This document shows, one piece after another, positions 13,716-20,929 of a stretch of DNA of 23,813 nucleotides. A model generated the notes under the pieces. The model was given only the letters and a program-made list of their open reading frames with translations, had not been told where the DNA came from and did not search any database. Origin of the DNA: DATDVC01 sp036517695 (lineage in GTDB: Bacteria > Patescibacteriota > Minisyncoccia > Phycocordibacterales > WO2-35-19); contig DATDVC010000022.1 of the NCBI GenBank assembly GCA_036517695.1, forward strand, positions 1-23,813, written 5' to 3'. How positions within the stretch are numbered: the first letter of the stretch is position 1; every line of letters starts with the position of its first letter. The position numbers were made by a program, and so were the translations under genes.

Positions 13716-15086
13716 ATGAAAGGAGTCATAACGCAAATCATAGGGCCGGTCGTGGATGCAGTATTTGACGGCGCGGTGCCCGAAATCAAGTCTGCTCTCA
13801 AAGTCAAAGACGAGGGTCGGGAAGTAATACTCGAGGTTGCCCAGCATTTGGGACTTGGTACCGTGAGGGCAATCAGCATGTCTGCAACCGATGGTTTGAG
13901 GCGCGGAATTGAAGTCGAGGCTTTGGGGAAACCGATCTCGGTTCCTGTGGGAAGGGGCGTTTTAGGCAGACTTTTTGATGTTGCGGGGAATCCAATCGAC
14001 AACAAAGGCGAAGTCTCAAAAGAGAAAGAATACTCCATTCACAGGCCATCTCCCTCTCTTTCCAATCAAAACACCAAAAGCGAAATTTTAGAGACCGGGA
14101 TCAAGGTTATTGATCTGATTTGCCCGTTTCTTAAGGGAGGCAAGGTTGGTCTTTTTGGCGGAGCCGGGGTGGGGAAGACCGTTATCATACAGGAGCTTAT
14201 TAGAAATATCGCTACCGAACACGAAGGTTACTCCGTTTTTGCCGGTGTTGGTGAGCGAAGCAGAGAGGGAAACGATCTCTACAGAGAAATGACCGAAAGC
14301 GGAGTCATAAAAAATACCGCTATGGTTTTTGGTCAGATGAACGAACCGCCGGGCGCCAGGGCGCGTGTGGCCCTCTCGGCGCTTTCGATGGCCGAATATT
14401 TCAGAGACGAAGAAAACAAAGACACTCTACTTTTTATCGACAATATTTTCCGTTTTACTCAAGCGGGTTCCGAAATCTCCGCTCTTCTTGGCAAAATGCC
14501 TTCTTCGGTCGGCTATCAATCGACTCTGGCAAGCGAGATGGGTGAGCTTCAAGAGCGCATTACTTCAACCAACAACGGCTCTATAACCTCCATCCAGGCC
14601 GTTTATGTGCCGGCAGACGATTACACCGATCCTGCACCAGCGACCACCTTTACCCACCTTGATTCGACTGTCGCTCTCTCGCGATCTTTGGCTTCGCTTG
14701 CCATTTATCCGGCCGTTGACCCTCTTGCGTCGGCCTCAACTATTCTTGAGCCGTCTATCGTCGGCGAAGAGCATTACAGGGTGGCCAGAGGCGTGCAGGC
14801 AATACTCCAGAAATATCAAGAACTTCAAGACATCATTGCCATTCTCGGGCTCGATGAACTTTCTGATGAAGACCGGCTCGCAGTCGAGAGAGCCAGAAAA
14901 ATCCAAAAGTTTCTTTCCCAACCGTTTTTCGTCGGCGAAGTGTTTACCAATATTCCCGGCGCTTATGTTCCGCTCGAAGAAACCATTTCCGGATTTAGCG
15001 ACATTTTGGCCGGAAAGCTCGACCACATTTCGGAGCAAAATTTCTACATGAAAGGAGGAATCAAGGGAGTGATGGAGGGCAAGTAA
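13716..15086 (+). CDS. atpD: ATP synthase F1 subunit beta (catalytic)
   Basis: A 456-residue catalytic subunit. The P-loop is GGAGVGKT (148-155), followed by GVGERSREGNDLYREM with the catalytic glutamate. Walker B is TLLFIDNIFRFTQAGSE. The adenine pocket and hinge are in AVYVPADDYTDPAPATTF. The DELSEED lever appears as LDELSDEDRL. The length is slightly short because of a compact C-terminus (KLDHISEQNFYMKGGIKGVM), but all functional parts are present. Confidence 0.98.
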   Translation: MKGVITQIIGPVVDAVFDGAVPEIKSALKVKDEGREVILEVAQHLGLGTVRAISMSATDGLRRGIEVEALGKPISVPVGRGVLGRLFDVAGNPIDNKGEVSKEKEYSIHRPSPSLSNQNTKSEILETGIKVIDLICPFLKGGKVGLFGGAGVGKTVIIQELIRNIATEHEGYSVFAGVGERSREGNDLYREMTESGVIKNTAMVFGQMNEPPGARARVALSALSMAEYFRDEENKDTLLFIDNIFRFTQAGSEISALLGKMPSSVGYQSTLASEMGELQERITSTNNGSITSIQAVYVPADDYTDPAPATTFTHLDSTVALSRSLASLAIYPAVDPLASASTILEPSIVGEEHYRVARGVQAILQKYQELQDIIAILGLDELSDEDRLAVERARKIQKFLSQPFFVGEVFTNIPGAYVPLEETISGFSDILAGKLDHISEQNFYMKGGIKGVMEGK

Positions 15087-15102
15087 AAAATTAAAAAGTA
15101 GA

Positions 15103-15378
15103 ATGATAAACTTAAAAGTAATCACGCCTCACGGGTTGATTTGGGATGGGGAAGTCGCTTCTGTAAATCTTAAAACCACGTCGGGAGAAATCACGGTTCT
15201 TCCCAACCACATTCCGCTTGTCTCGACTCTTGAAAAGGGGATGGTCAAAATAGTTTCCGAAGGCAAAAAACTTCGCGCTGAAATTGCGGGTGGCGTGCTT
15301 GAGGTAAAACGGGGAAGTCATATTGTCATCATCACAACCGAAGCATCCAAATTTTTGGAAGAAGATAAGTTGGAGTAA
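15103..15378 (+). CDS. atpC: ATP synthase F1 subunit epsilon, short form
   Basis: A 91-residue protein containing the N-terminal beta sandwich (KVITPHGLIWDGEVASVNLK, then TTSGEITVLPNHIPLVSTL and the AGGVLEV strand). The two-helix C-terminal regulatory domain of ~45 residues is almost absent, since the protein ends EASKFLEEDKLE. A missing C-terminal domain means no classic epsilon inhibition of ATP hydrolysis. It is the last gene of the operon; no clear terminator follows. Confidence 0.93.
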   Translation: MINLKVITPHGLIWDGEVASVNLKTTSGEITVLPNHIPLVSTLEKGMVKIVSEGKKLRAEIAGGVLEVKRGSHIVIITTEASKFLEEDKLE

Positions 15379-15391
15379 GTTTTCTGAAATG

Positions 15392-15400
15392 TGCTATAAT
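15392..15400 (+). promoter_or_regulatory. Extended -10 promoter of hicB
   Basis: TGC-TATAAT (TATAAT at 15395-15400) is followed by 10 nt and then the ATG at 15411. The predicted leader is only about 3 nt. Confidence 0.6.
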
Positions 15401-15410
15401 GCCTTGTATT

Positions 15411-15647
15411 ATGAAAAACATAATACAATTTTTTATAACCCAAGAGGATGGAGTGTATGTTGCTGAAGGCGCCAATGTGTCCATAGTTACTGACGGCAAA
15501 ACCTTTGAGGAGCTTAGAGAAAATATCAAAGAAGCCGTAGAACTCTATTTTGAAGGAGAGGATCCGGTATCTCTTGGTTTTTCTAGTACCCCGTCTATTC
15601 TTACAAATTTTGAACTGTCTTTAGATCTTCATGGGGCGAAAGCTTAA
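15411..15647 (+). CDS. hicB: HicB-type antitoxin
   Basis: A 78-residue protein with the partial RNase-H-like HicB fold: IIQFFITQEDGVYVAEGANV, then SIVTDGKTFEELRENIKEAV and ELYFEG. These are the typical '-G-YvA-cP-e...v-T-G-xTxeEAlxNlkEA' elements of UPF0150/HicB. A start four codons upstream (15399) is rejected because it overlaps the -10 box. The last 17 nt overlap the start of the hicA frame, the usual coupling of such pairs. This would be the antitoxin-first order. Confidence 0.87.
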   Translation: MKNIIQFFITQEDGVYVAEGANVSIVTDGKTFEELRENIKEAVELYFEGEDPVSLGFSSTPSILTNFELSLDLHGAKA

Positions 15648-15876
15648 AGTTTTGTCCGGCAAAGATGTAATAAAAATTTTATCTGGTTTCGGCTTTTCTG
15701 TTCAAGGGTAAAAAGGAAGCCATGTAAAACTGAAAAGATTTTCTGTTGCAGGTGCTGAAACTCTTTTGGTGCCGAAAAGAAATCCTGTTCCAAAAGGCAC
15801 TCTCAAAGCAATCTTTAATCAGGCGTCTCAATATATTTCAAAATCCGAACTCATCGATCACTTTTTTAGTAAATAG
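15631..15876 (+). pseudogene. hicA: HicA toxin gene broken by an in-frame TAA
   Basis: The frame from ATG 15631 reads MGRKLKVLSGKDVIKILSGF, then GFSVQG, then TAA (15709-15711). It continues KGSHVKLKRFSVAGAETLLV, PKRNPVPKGTLKAIFNQASQ and YISKSELIDHFF to TAG at 15874-15876. This is a full-length HicA double-stranded-RNA-binding-like mRNA interferase, with the catalytic histidine in the KGSH motif. The stop sits where homologues have Gln (R-Q-x-GSH), so a single C-to-T change (CAA to TAA) explains it. No good restart codon lies before KGSH, so toxin activity should be lost. Confidence 0.85.
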
Positions 15877-15899
15877 ACAACAGGAATAAAATAAACAAA

Positions 15900-15940
15900 A
15901 TCCGCCCTCCACCGGATTTTGTCCGGGTGTGGGCGGTTGA
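15900..15940 (-). terminator. Terminator of the 15941-16660 gene
   Basis: CCGCCC pairs with GGGCGG, and inside them CACCGGA pairs with TCCGGGTG (one bulge) around a TTTTG loop. Read on the minus strand it is followed by ATTTTGTTTATTTTATTCC. Confidence 0.7.
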
Positions 15941-16660
15941 TTAGAAGTGGACCAGTGAAAGGATCTTGTCCACCTGGTCCGGCGCATTTGCTTCCCCGCG
16001 AGCAAGGTCGAGAGCGTGCTGGAGGTAGAGTTGAGCTTGTGCAAACGAAGTGGGATCTGCGTTTCTCATCTTCGGCTTCAGGTGCAACTCGCCAGCTTTC
16101 CGAAGAACTCGGACAAATTGGCGAAGTCCCATCGGTTGATCGGGTTCGGCTCGGATCTCTTGTTCGCGGTTAAGAGCGAACTTGATATTGAGCTCCACCA
16201 TCCGTTTGTCTCCGTTTACGGCGCAGATAGTTTCGGCGTAAGTCATGAAAGCCAACGCCCGTTGATGTGGTTTCCCGTCCGCTTCTGCCGAGGCAATTTC
16301 CCGAGCGGCTCCTTCGACCAACATCCTGTTCAGGACGCCTTTGAAGATCGGCAACTTCGACCGGAACTTCAACATGAATTGAAGCCACACGTCGAGCTGG
16401 TTGTGGTTGAGTTCCTTGATCCGACGAGACATGCAAAGTGCATGCCAGAGCGCCAGAACGAAGAACTTCACAGGATGCTGGCCTTCAGCGGGATTACCAC
16501 TTAGAGCCGTGATGTATGCTGACAGCATAATGCTGTGAGCAGACAGATGTTCTCCGCGATTGCGCGCCATGCGAGCATGGTTTTTGGCTTTGACCATTCG
16601 GTCCGCCTGGTTGCACCACATCGCATTGACTGCGTCGGGTTCAACTCCTGCTTTTCCCAT
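15941..16660 (-). CDS. Helical protein of unknown function, GC-rich cluster gene 3
   Basis: A 239-residue protein with no recognised family. It is soluble and mostly helical, with Ala/Leu/Arg-rich stretches (HALCMSRRIKELNHNQLDVW, REIASAEADGKPHQRALAFM, AQLYLQHALDLARGEA). The last is tetratricopeptide-like, but no clear repeat is seen. The start is fixed by AGGAAGGAGTTTAGAA before the ATG. It has its own terminator. GC content and codon use differ clearly from the atp genes. It is the third of three same-strand unknown genes (17781 to 15941). Confidence 0.78.
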   Translation of the reverse strand: MGKAGVEPDAVNAMWCNQADRMVKAKNHARMARNRGEHLSAHSIMLSAYITALSGNPAEGQHPVKFFVLALWHALCMSRRIKELNHNQLDVWLQFMLKFRSKLPIFKGVLNRMLVEGAAREIASAEADGKPHQRALAFMTYAETICAVNGDKRMVELNIKFALNREQEIRAEPDQPMGLRQFVRVLRKAGELHLKPKMRNADPTSFAQAQLYLQHALDLARGEANAPDQVDKILSLVHF

Positions 16661-16685
16661 TTCTAAACTCCTTCCTATGATTTGA

Positions 16686-16762
16686 TTTCAAAAAGAACTC
16701 CCATCAAAACATTCTTCGTAAAGAAAACTTTGATGGAAGCCCCGCGATGTTTTGCGGGGCTT
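16686..16762 (-). terminator. Two consecutive hairpins after the 16793-17113 gene
   Basis: AAGCCCCGC pairs with GCGGGGCTT (16737-16762) around GATGTTTT. Directly beyond it on the minus strand, CCATCAAA pairs with TTTGATGG, with T-rich sequence (GTTTTCTTTACG) between. They separate the second and third genes of the cluster and probably act as a terminator or an attenuator. Confidence 0.55.
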
Positions 16763-16792
16763 GATGAGGTATGGAAGATTCTCTTGTACCGG

Positions 16793-17113
16793 TCAGTTGG
16801 GGAGCCGGTCAGCTGTGTCCATACATTCGTAGCAATAAAATGCAGGGCCTGACCAGTCGAACTTGATCTCTCGGTAAATGGTCTTTTTGCAGCAGCGGCA
16901 GGTCCACTCGTAGCGAGGACCAGGGACTGTGCTGATTTTGACTTCGGGGTTGGGTCCGCCAGCTCTCTGGTAGATTATCTCCCCGGTTATCAATCTGATG
17001 CCTTCGAAAAGGAAGTTGTCCGAAAAGAACTTGTTGTCCTCGAGCAACTCCTCGGTGAAGCGATGGAATGTCTCGCAATCGCTTGAGTAAAACATACCAG
17101 CCGAAGCAGCCAT
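16793..17113 (-). CDS. Small zinc-ribbon-like protein, unknown, cluster gene 2
   Basis: A 106-residue protein. The C-terminal third carries two Cys pairs, CRCC (C-x2-C) in YEWTCRCCKKTIYREIKFDW and CYEC in GPAFYCYECMDTADRL. The spacing of ~20 residues is like a zinc ribbon. The N-terminal part is acidic and aromatic (SSDCETFHRFTEELLEDNKF). The start is supported by AATAGGAGAAAAT before the ATG. No promoter is obvious, so it may be read from the upstream gene. No family is recognised; nucleic-acid binding is a guess from the ribbon. Confidence 0.7.
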   Translation of the reverse strand: MAASAGMFYSSDCETFHRFTEELLEDNKFFSDNFLFEGIRLITGEIIYQRAGGPNPEVKISTVPGPRYEWTCRCCKKTIYREIKFDWSGPAFYCYECMDTADRLPN

Positions 17114-17265
17114 ATTTTCTCCTATTCCAAAGAATCTTCCAGAATCTCAAACCACAAAAAACGTGATTTACGAAAGAACTTCCTGTCTCTTGGCTCGCGA
17201 ATAAACTTCATTCGTGAGTCTAGATCAGGAGGGCGAACACATGGTTCACCCTCGAGAAAGAACTG

Positions 17266-17781
17266 CTACCTCCAGTGATTCCTGATTTCGCTAATGTGCT
17301 CATCGCATCCGTACTCGATGATCACTGCGCCACCACCGTGTCTGTTGCCTTTGAGACCGGCCAGACACTTCTGTGTGGCCTGTCGCGAACACATTGAGCA
17401 TATAGGAGCCGGAATATTAACGGGCTCAAAGACCTCTTGGGGCTTTATCGTGGCAATGGCAAACATGTCGTCATCACCGCCGAACTCCTCCTTGAGAAAC
17501 GCCTCCATTACAATCCGAACCTCCTGCCCCAGCTCGTCTGCGCGCATCTGGGCGTGCTCAAACGCCTTACACACAGTCTTCGCCGGAAAAGCAGTCCCGT
17601 TGAGAATTCGGTCGGAATACTTGACCCCTTCAATCAACTCACTTGGATCGAGTGGCCCGTCGTATCGTGCAAGCACGAAAACGACTTTGGCGCCCCTCTT
17701 CTTCAGTCCGGACTCCAGTCTGAGGTTAAAACCCTCGCACTTCGTGGCAAACGAAAACAACTTTTTCTGACTCCAGGCCAT
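17266..17781 (-). CDS. Unknown protein with C-terminal Cys/His cluster, cluster gene 1
   Basis: A 171-residue protein starting MAWSQKKLFSFATK; the start is chosen because GAAAGGAGCC lies ~9 nt before this ATG. The core is alpha/beta-like (KRGAKVVFVLARYDGPLDPS, then KTVCKAFEHAQMRADELGQE, VRIVMEAFL and DDMFAIATIKPQEVFE). The last 45 residues hold ICSMC (C-x2-C), KCLAG and YGCDEH, suggesting a zinc site. No named family is recognised. It is first in a minus-strand trio, with a strong promoter that overlaps a perfect inverted repeat, so it is probably repressed under some condition. Confidence 0.78.
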   Translation of the reverse strand: MAWSQKKLFSFATKCEGFNLRLESGLKKRGAKVVFVLARYDGPLDPSELIEGVKYSDRILNGTAFPAKTVCKAFEHAQMRADELGQEVRIVMEAFLKEEFGGDDDMFAIATIKPQEVFEPVNIPAPICSMCSRQATQKCLAGLKGNRHGGGAVIIEYGCDEHISEIRNHWR

Positions 17782-17840
17782 AAATATGGCTCCTTTCTCC
17801 CGATTAACGCACGGGAAAGCGGCTTTTGTATCTGAGAAAT

Positions 17841-17869
17841 AGTGTAGCAAACTCAATATCATTTGTCAA
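17841..17869 (-). promoter_or_regulatory. Promoter of the GC-rich cluster
   Basis: On the minus strand TTGACA (17864-17869) and TACACT (17841-17846) are separated by 17 nt. The leader to ATG 17781 is about 53 nt and ends in a strong SD. Confidence 0.72.
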
Positions 17870-17879
17870 TGATATTGAG
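17852..17879. promoter_or_regulatory. Operator-like inverted repeat centred on the -35 box
   Basis: CTCAATATCAT (17852-17862) and ATGATATTGAG (17869-17879) are perfect 11-bp arms with a 6-nt spacer. The centre falls on the -35 box of the cluster promoter, as expected of a dimeric repressor site. Confidence 0.6.
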
Positions 17880-17947
17880 GGCTTGTCAAATTGCCGTTAT
17901 TTTATGGCGGATTTCAGACGTTTCAAAAAAGAGGTGGTTAAGGTAGT

Positions 17948-18469
17948 TTACCCTTGCTCCCAAAAGAGGATTGGCACTTCGAGGGCGTCGTCGTTTTCGG
18001 GAAGGTCGGAAGCGTTGGCTTTGCGGAGGATTATTGCACCCTTGTTGCTAAATTCGCCTACGTTTTCCGGCAGGTCAAAAGTTACTTCTGCTTTGAATGG
18101 CACAAAGTCTTCGGTCATCCACGTCGAATTTGGGTCATTTGGGTCAAGCACCGCATCTGCATGGCCTTCCCCGATTATTTTTCCGTCCCAATCAACTACT
18201 GTGACGGGGAAACTCGCTTCAAAAAACCAAGTCCCGCGCGCCTTGCCGGTAAGTGTGATGGGCGAAGAGATCATTTCGAGAGGTTTCGGGCTTTCAAGCA
18301 CGATCAAATCTTTTTTCGAATCTATGTGGGCTTGTATGTCACTCGGCGGAGTGTCTTCGGTTGGTTCTTGTTTGATCGGTTCCTGTTTCTCTGGTTTTAT
18401 AAGACTTTTTGCGCTTAAGAAAGCTGATCCAAGCAAGATAATCAATATGAGAATAAAAAAAGTTTTCAT
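17948..18469 (-). CDS. Secreted/anchored protein with Gmad2 immunoglobulin-like domain
   Basis: A 173-residue protein. Residues 1-20 (MKTFFILILIILLGSAFLSA) form a signal or anchor helix. A Pro/Glu/Lys/Gln-rich linker (KPEKQEPIKQEPTEDTPP) follows, then a Gmad2 domain: LIVLESPKPLEMISSPITLT, GKARGTWFFEASFPVTVVDW, DGKIIGEGHADA and STWMTEDFVPFKAEVTF. Gmad2 is an extracellular Ig-like domain first described near spore-germination proteins and frequent in Parcubacteria. The start is set by the signal sequence; a longer frame upstream is rejected because the -10 box lies inside it. It is divergent from the SET gene. Confidence 0.85.
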   Translation of the reverse strand: MKTFFILILIILLGSAFLSAKSLIKPEKQEPIKQEPTEDTPPSDIQAHIDSKKDLIVLESPKPLEMISSPITLTGKARGTWFFEASFPVTVVDWDGKIIGEGHADAVLDPNDPNSTWMTEDFVPFKAEVTFDLPENVGEFSNKGAIILRKANASDLPENDDALEVPILFWEQG

Positions 18470-18496
18470 GTTTTTTATGGCTTGGTAATATTTTTG

Positions 18497-18505
18497 ATTA
18501 TAGCA
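18497..18505 (-). promoter_or_regulatory. Extended -10 promoter of the Gmad2 gene
   Basis: On the minus strand TGC-TATAAT (TATAAT at 18497-18502). The predicted leader before ATG 18469 is ~20 nt, without a good SD. Confidence 0.55.
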
Positions 18506-18555
18506 TAATCGAGGCGTGGGAGTCTGAAAAAAGTTTGGTTTTATGCATTTTTGTG

Positions 18556-18561
18556 TATAAT
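18556..18561 (+). promoter_or_regulatory. -10 box giving a leaderless SET mRNA
   Basis: TATAAT, preceded by TTGTG, is followed by ACTTCTC (7 nt) and the GTG at 18569. The mRNA should begin at or next to the start codon. Confidence 0.55.
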
Positions 18562-18568
18562 ACTTCTC

Positions 18569-19015
18569 GTGCAAAAAGAGCTTCCAAGAAAATACAAGAA
18601 AATAAAAAGAGATTTGACGGTAAAAAAGTCTGTCGCCGGCCTCGGTCTTTTTACCAATTCTCTCATAGAAAAAGGCGGGTTTGTCATTGAATACTTCGGC
18701 CCGGTGCTAAACTCCAAAGAAGCTGACGAAAAAGGCGGAAAGTATTTGTTTGAAACAAATAAAAACCGCTTCATAGACGGCGCTTCTCGCTTAAATGTCG
18801 CAAGATATATAAATCATTCATGCAAACCGAATTGCGAGATAGACATCAAACGCGGACGCATCTATGTCTTCGCTTTGAGAAAGATAAAGACCGGAGAGGA
18901 GCTTACTTATGATTATGATACGGAATATTTTGATGAATTTATCAAGCCGTTTGGGTGTAGATGCCAAAAGTGCAAGTTAGAAGCTAAACTTCAAGTTTCA
19001 AAAGAAAAAGCATAG
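18569..19015 (+). CDS. SET-domain protein lysine methyltransferase
   Basis: A 148-residue stand-alone SET protein. The S-adenosylmethionine site appears as SVAGLGLFTNSLIEKGGFVI, then YFGP. The pseudoknot motif is NVARYINHSCKPNCEI (NHS at 82-84), and GEELTYDYD carries the catalytic tyrosine. A post-SET CRCQKC follows (130-135), which with the NHSC cysteine would bind zinc. The substrate is unknown; SET enzymes methylate lysine in histones, ribosomal or other proteins. I take GTG 18569 as the start because the -10 box TATAAT ends 7 nt before it. The 3' end overlaps the ZIP gene on the other strand by 32 nt. Confidence 0.88.
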   Translation: MQKELPRKYKKIKRDLTVKKSVAGLGLFTNSLIEKGGFVIEYFGPVLNSKEADEKGGKYLFETNKNRFIDGASRLNVARYINHSCKPNCEIDIKRGRIYVFALRKIKTGEELTYDYDTEYFDEFIKPFGCRCQKCKLEAKLQVSKEKA

Positions 19016-19730
19016 CGACAATTCCAATAACAACCGAAATCAATTGGAGTAAAGAGTGGGGCACCTTTTTTGTTTTGTGGAGTTGGGGGACCAAGTCTGC
19101 CATCGCTATGTAGATAAACCCTCCGGCCGCAATGGGCGCAAGGTATAGAGCGACTGATTGGGCAGTTTCTCCGATGAGAAGCACTATTATTGCTCCGACT
19201 AGCGCCGCGAGAGCAGAGAGGAAATTTAGAATAAGGGCGCGGGTTGTGGAATACCCGTAATGGACCAAAACTCCGAAGTCGCCTATTTCTTGTGGGATTT
19301 CATGCAATATTATGGCAAGTGTGGTCGCGATGCCTGCTTCGATGTTTATCATGTAGCTTCCGGCGATTATCATTCCGTCCAGAAGATTGTGTATGCAATC
19401 TGAAAATAAAATCATCCGCCCGCTCGGGTGAACAGCCGAAGGTTCATCCGTGTCGTGGCGATGCCAGTGCAAAAATTTTTCCAACAAGAAAAAAAGAAAA
19501 ATACCCAAAATGATTGAGAGAGAAATCGCTGTCGGGTTCTCGGTGTTTTCAAATGCTTCCGGTATGAGGTGGATAAAGGCGTCTCCGATGAGCGCTCCCA
19601 CCGCAAGACTTACCAACAAGAACAAATATTTGCGCACCAAAGTTTCTTTGAGAGAAAGAGCAAAAACGCCCAAGAGAGAAATCAGGCTTACGATCAAAAC
19701 GCTTGCGATCGAGTAAAAGTATATGCTCAT
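18984..19730 (-). CDS. ZIP-family divalent metal transporter
   Basis: A 248-residue, eight-helix transporter that imports Zn2+ or Fe2+ into the cytoplasm. The binuclear metal site is in helices 4 and 5: HNLLDG (114-119) and HEIPQE (143-148). The loop before helix 4 contains the His-rich HWHRHD (88-93). Helix 1 begins almost at the N-terminus. The ATG lies 2 nt after the stop of the zincin gene, so translation is coupled. It is the last gene of the VOC-zincin-ZIP operon and is convergent with the SET gene. Confidence 0.93.
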   Translation of the reverse strand: MSIYFYSIASVLIVSLISLLGVFALSLKETLVRKYLFLLVSLAVGALIGDAFIHLIPEAFENTENPTAISLSIILGIFLFFLLEKFLHWHRHDTDEPSAVHPSGRMILFSDCIHNLLDGMIIAGSYMINIEAGIATTLAIILHEIPQEIGDFGVLVHYGYSTTRALILNFLSALAALVGAIIVLLIGETAQSVALYLAPIAAGGFIYIAMADLVPQLHKTKKVPHSLLQLISVVIGIVAMLFLLKLEV

Positions 19731-19732
19731 TT

Positions 19733-20926
19733 TTATCTTTCCAATTTTTCTTCTATGTTTTTTAAATGTTTTGTCGCACTTATATTACCAATCAATGATT
19801 CAATGTTACTGATGGTTTTTATCAGCCCTTTCCATTTCGGGATTTTATCTTTAGAATCAGGATCGTAATTTTCAAAGTAAGCTTCATAAACCAATTTTTT
19901 AGACAGACCACTATCATAAAGCTCTTTAAGCTTTTCTCGTTCCGCATGGTATGACTGATGTTCTGGGTTTGCTTTGGATAACTCAACGGCAATCTCTTCG
20001 GTTACCGCTTCATTTAACCATCGAAATCGTTTTCCTGCCCAATCACCATTTTTGTCGTATACATTGAATCTGAAGCCTACACGCTGGTGCTCCAGCATCT
20101 CGTCCGGAAAATATCCTTTTTCTTCGATTAATATAGTCCGACCAGAAAGGGCATGGATCATTTCATGAAAAACTGTTTTCTCCTGAGCTTCTATATTTTC
20201 CCTATATGCTACTCTTATTGCTCCCTCCCCAACATCATAATCTCCACTCGTGCATTGTTTTATCTGCAAATCATCCGCTAAATAAACTCTAGTATCTCCC
20301 ATTCTCTCTTCCAGTAGTTCCTCTGTTATAGGTAATTTACCTTCTTTTATTGCTTGCAGAGCATTATCTCTAAATGTTGCCAAAATTTGCGGTATTCTTT
20401 CGTGAAATTGTTCTTGTCTTTTCTCCCACAATTTTACATACACTCGCACCATCTCTTCGAATACTTTGTCAGAGACAAGCCCGTCTTCAAATAGTATAAA
20501 AAGTGTGTCTTCGTCGTATCCGATCTTTTTTTCAATTTTATCAAAATAATCTACCTCACTCCTTAGCATTTGTTCGATATTCTCGGAAACAGATGCTACT
20601 TCAAAAAATGGAATAGTATCAACTGGCCCTCGCTTTACAGCTTCTCTTAATCTTTCTTTTAATCTTGAAATGTTGTTTTGACTATATCTTTCGAAGGCTT
20701 CTATATGTTCTTTCCATTTTTTTATGTTTTCTTCATCTTTTTCTTCACCGATCCAATCTTTGAGTATCTCGATATGTTTTCGCATATTATCTACGTCCTC
20801 GAGTTCACTCTCCCCGAATATGCGAGCACTTTCCGGTACTCTTTCACGCATTTTTTCTCTTATTTCCCTATATTCCGGGGAGTAAGAAGAAATTCGTTCA
20901 GGTTTTGATTTTGGCAATCCTTCCAT
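19733..20926 (-). CDS. Zincin metalloprotease-like protein, cytosolic
   Basis: A 397-residue protein without a signal peptide. Residues 1-200 are very charged and helical (EIREKMRERVPESARIFGES, IEILKDWIGEEKDEENIKKW). The zinc site is HEMIH at 254-258 (TVFHEMIHALSGR), and WLNEAVTEEIAVE (303-315) offers the glutamate ligand typical of gluzincins. It sits ~48 residues after HExxH. The C-terminal ~80 residues are again helical. The substrate is unknown. The SD AAAGGAG lies in the last codons of the preceding VOC gene, and ZIP follows after 2 nt. A metal transporter and a metal enzyme on one transcript suggest zinc-linked function. Confidence 0.8.
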   Translation of the reverse strand: MEGLPKSKPERISSYSPEYREIREKMRERVPESARIFGESELEDVDNMRKHIEILKDWIGEEKDEENIKKWKEHIEAFERYSQNNISRLKERLREAVKRGPVDTIPFFEVASVSENIEQMLRSEVDYFDKIEKKIGYDEDTLFILFEDGLVSDKVFEEMVRVYVKLWEKRQEQFHERIPQILATFRDNALQAIKEGKLPITEELLEERMGDTRVYLADDLQIKQCTSGDYDVGEGAIRVAYRENIEAQEKTVFHEMIHALSGRTILIEEKGYFPDEMLEHQRVGFRFNVYDKNGDWAGKRFRWLNEAVTEEIAVELSKANPEHQSYHAEREKLKELYDSGLSKKLVYEAYFENYDPDSKDKIPKWKGLIKTISNIESLIGNISATKHLKNIEEKLER

Positions 20927-20929
20927 GAT

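Noticed and set aside
15709..15711. TAA in hicA as a recoded sense codon
   Set aside because: TAA ends most genes in the window, including hicB and serS, so recoding is not credible; a nonsense mutation is simpler.
17192..17255. Terminator after the 17266 gene
   Set aside because: Two hairpins (GAGGG/CCCTC near 17230-17255 and CTCGCGAAT/ATTCGTGAG at 17194-17218) are present, but neither has a T-run, so I did not list a terminator; they may simply stabilise the mRNA between genes.
18470..18574. Longer start for the Gmad2 protein
   Set aside because: It would place 35 polar residues before a clear signal peptide and includes the -10 box.
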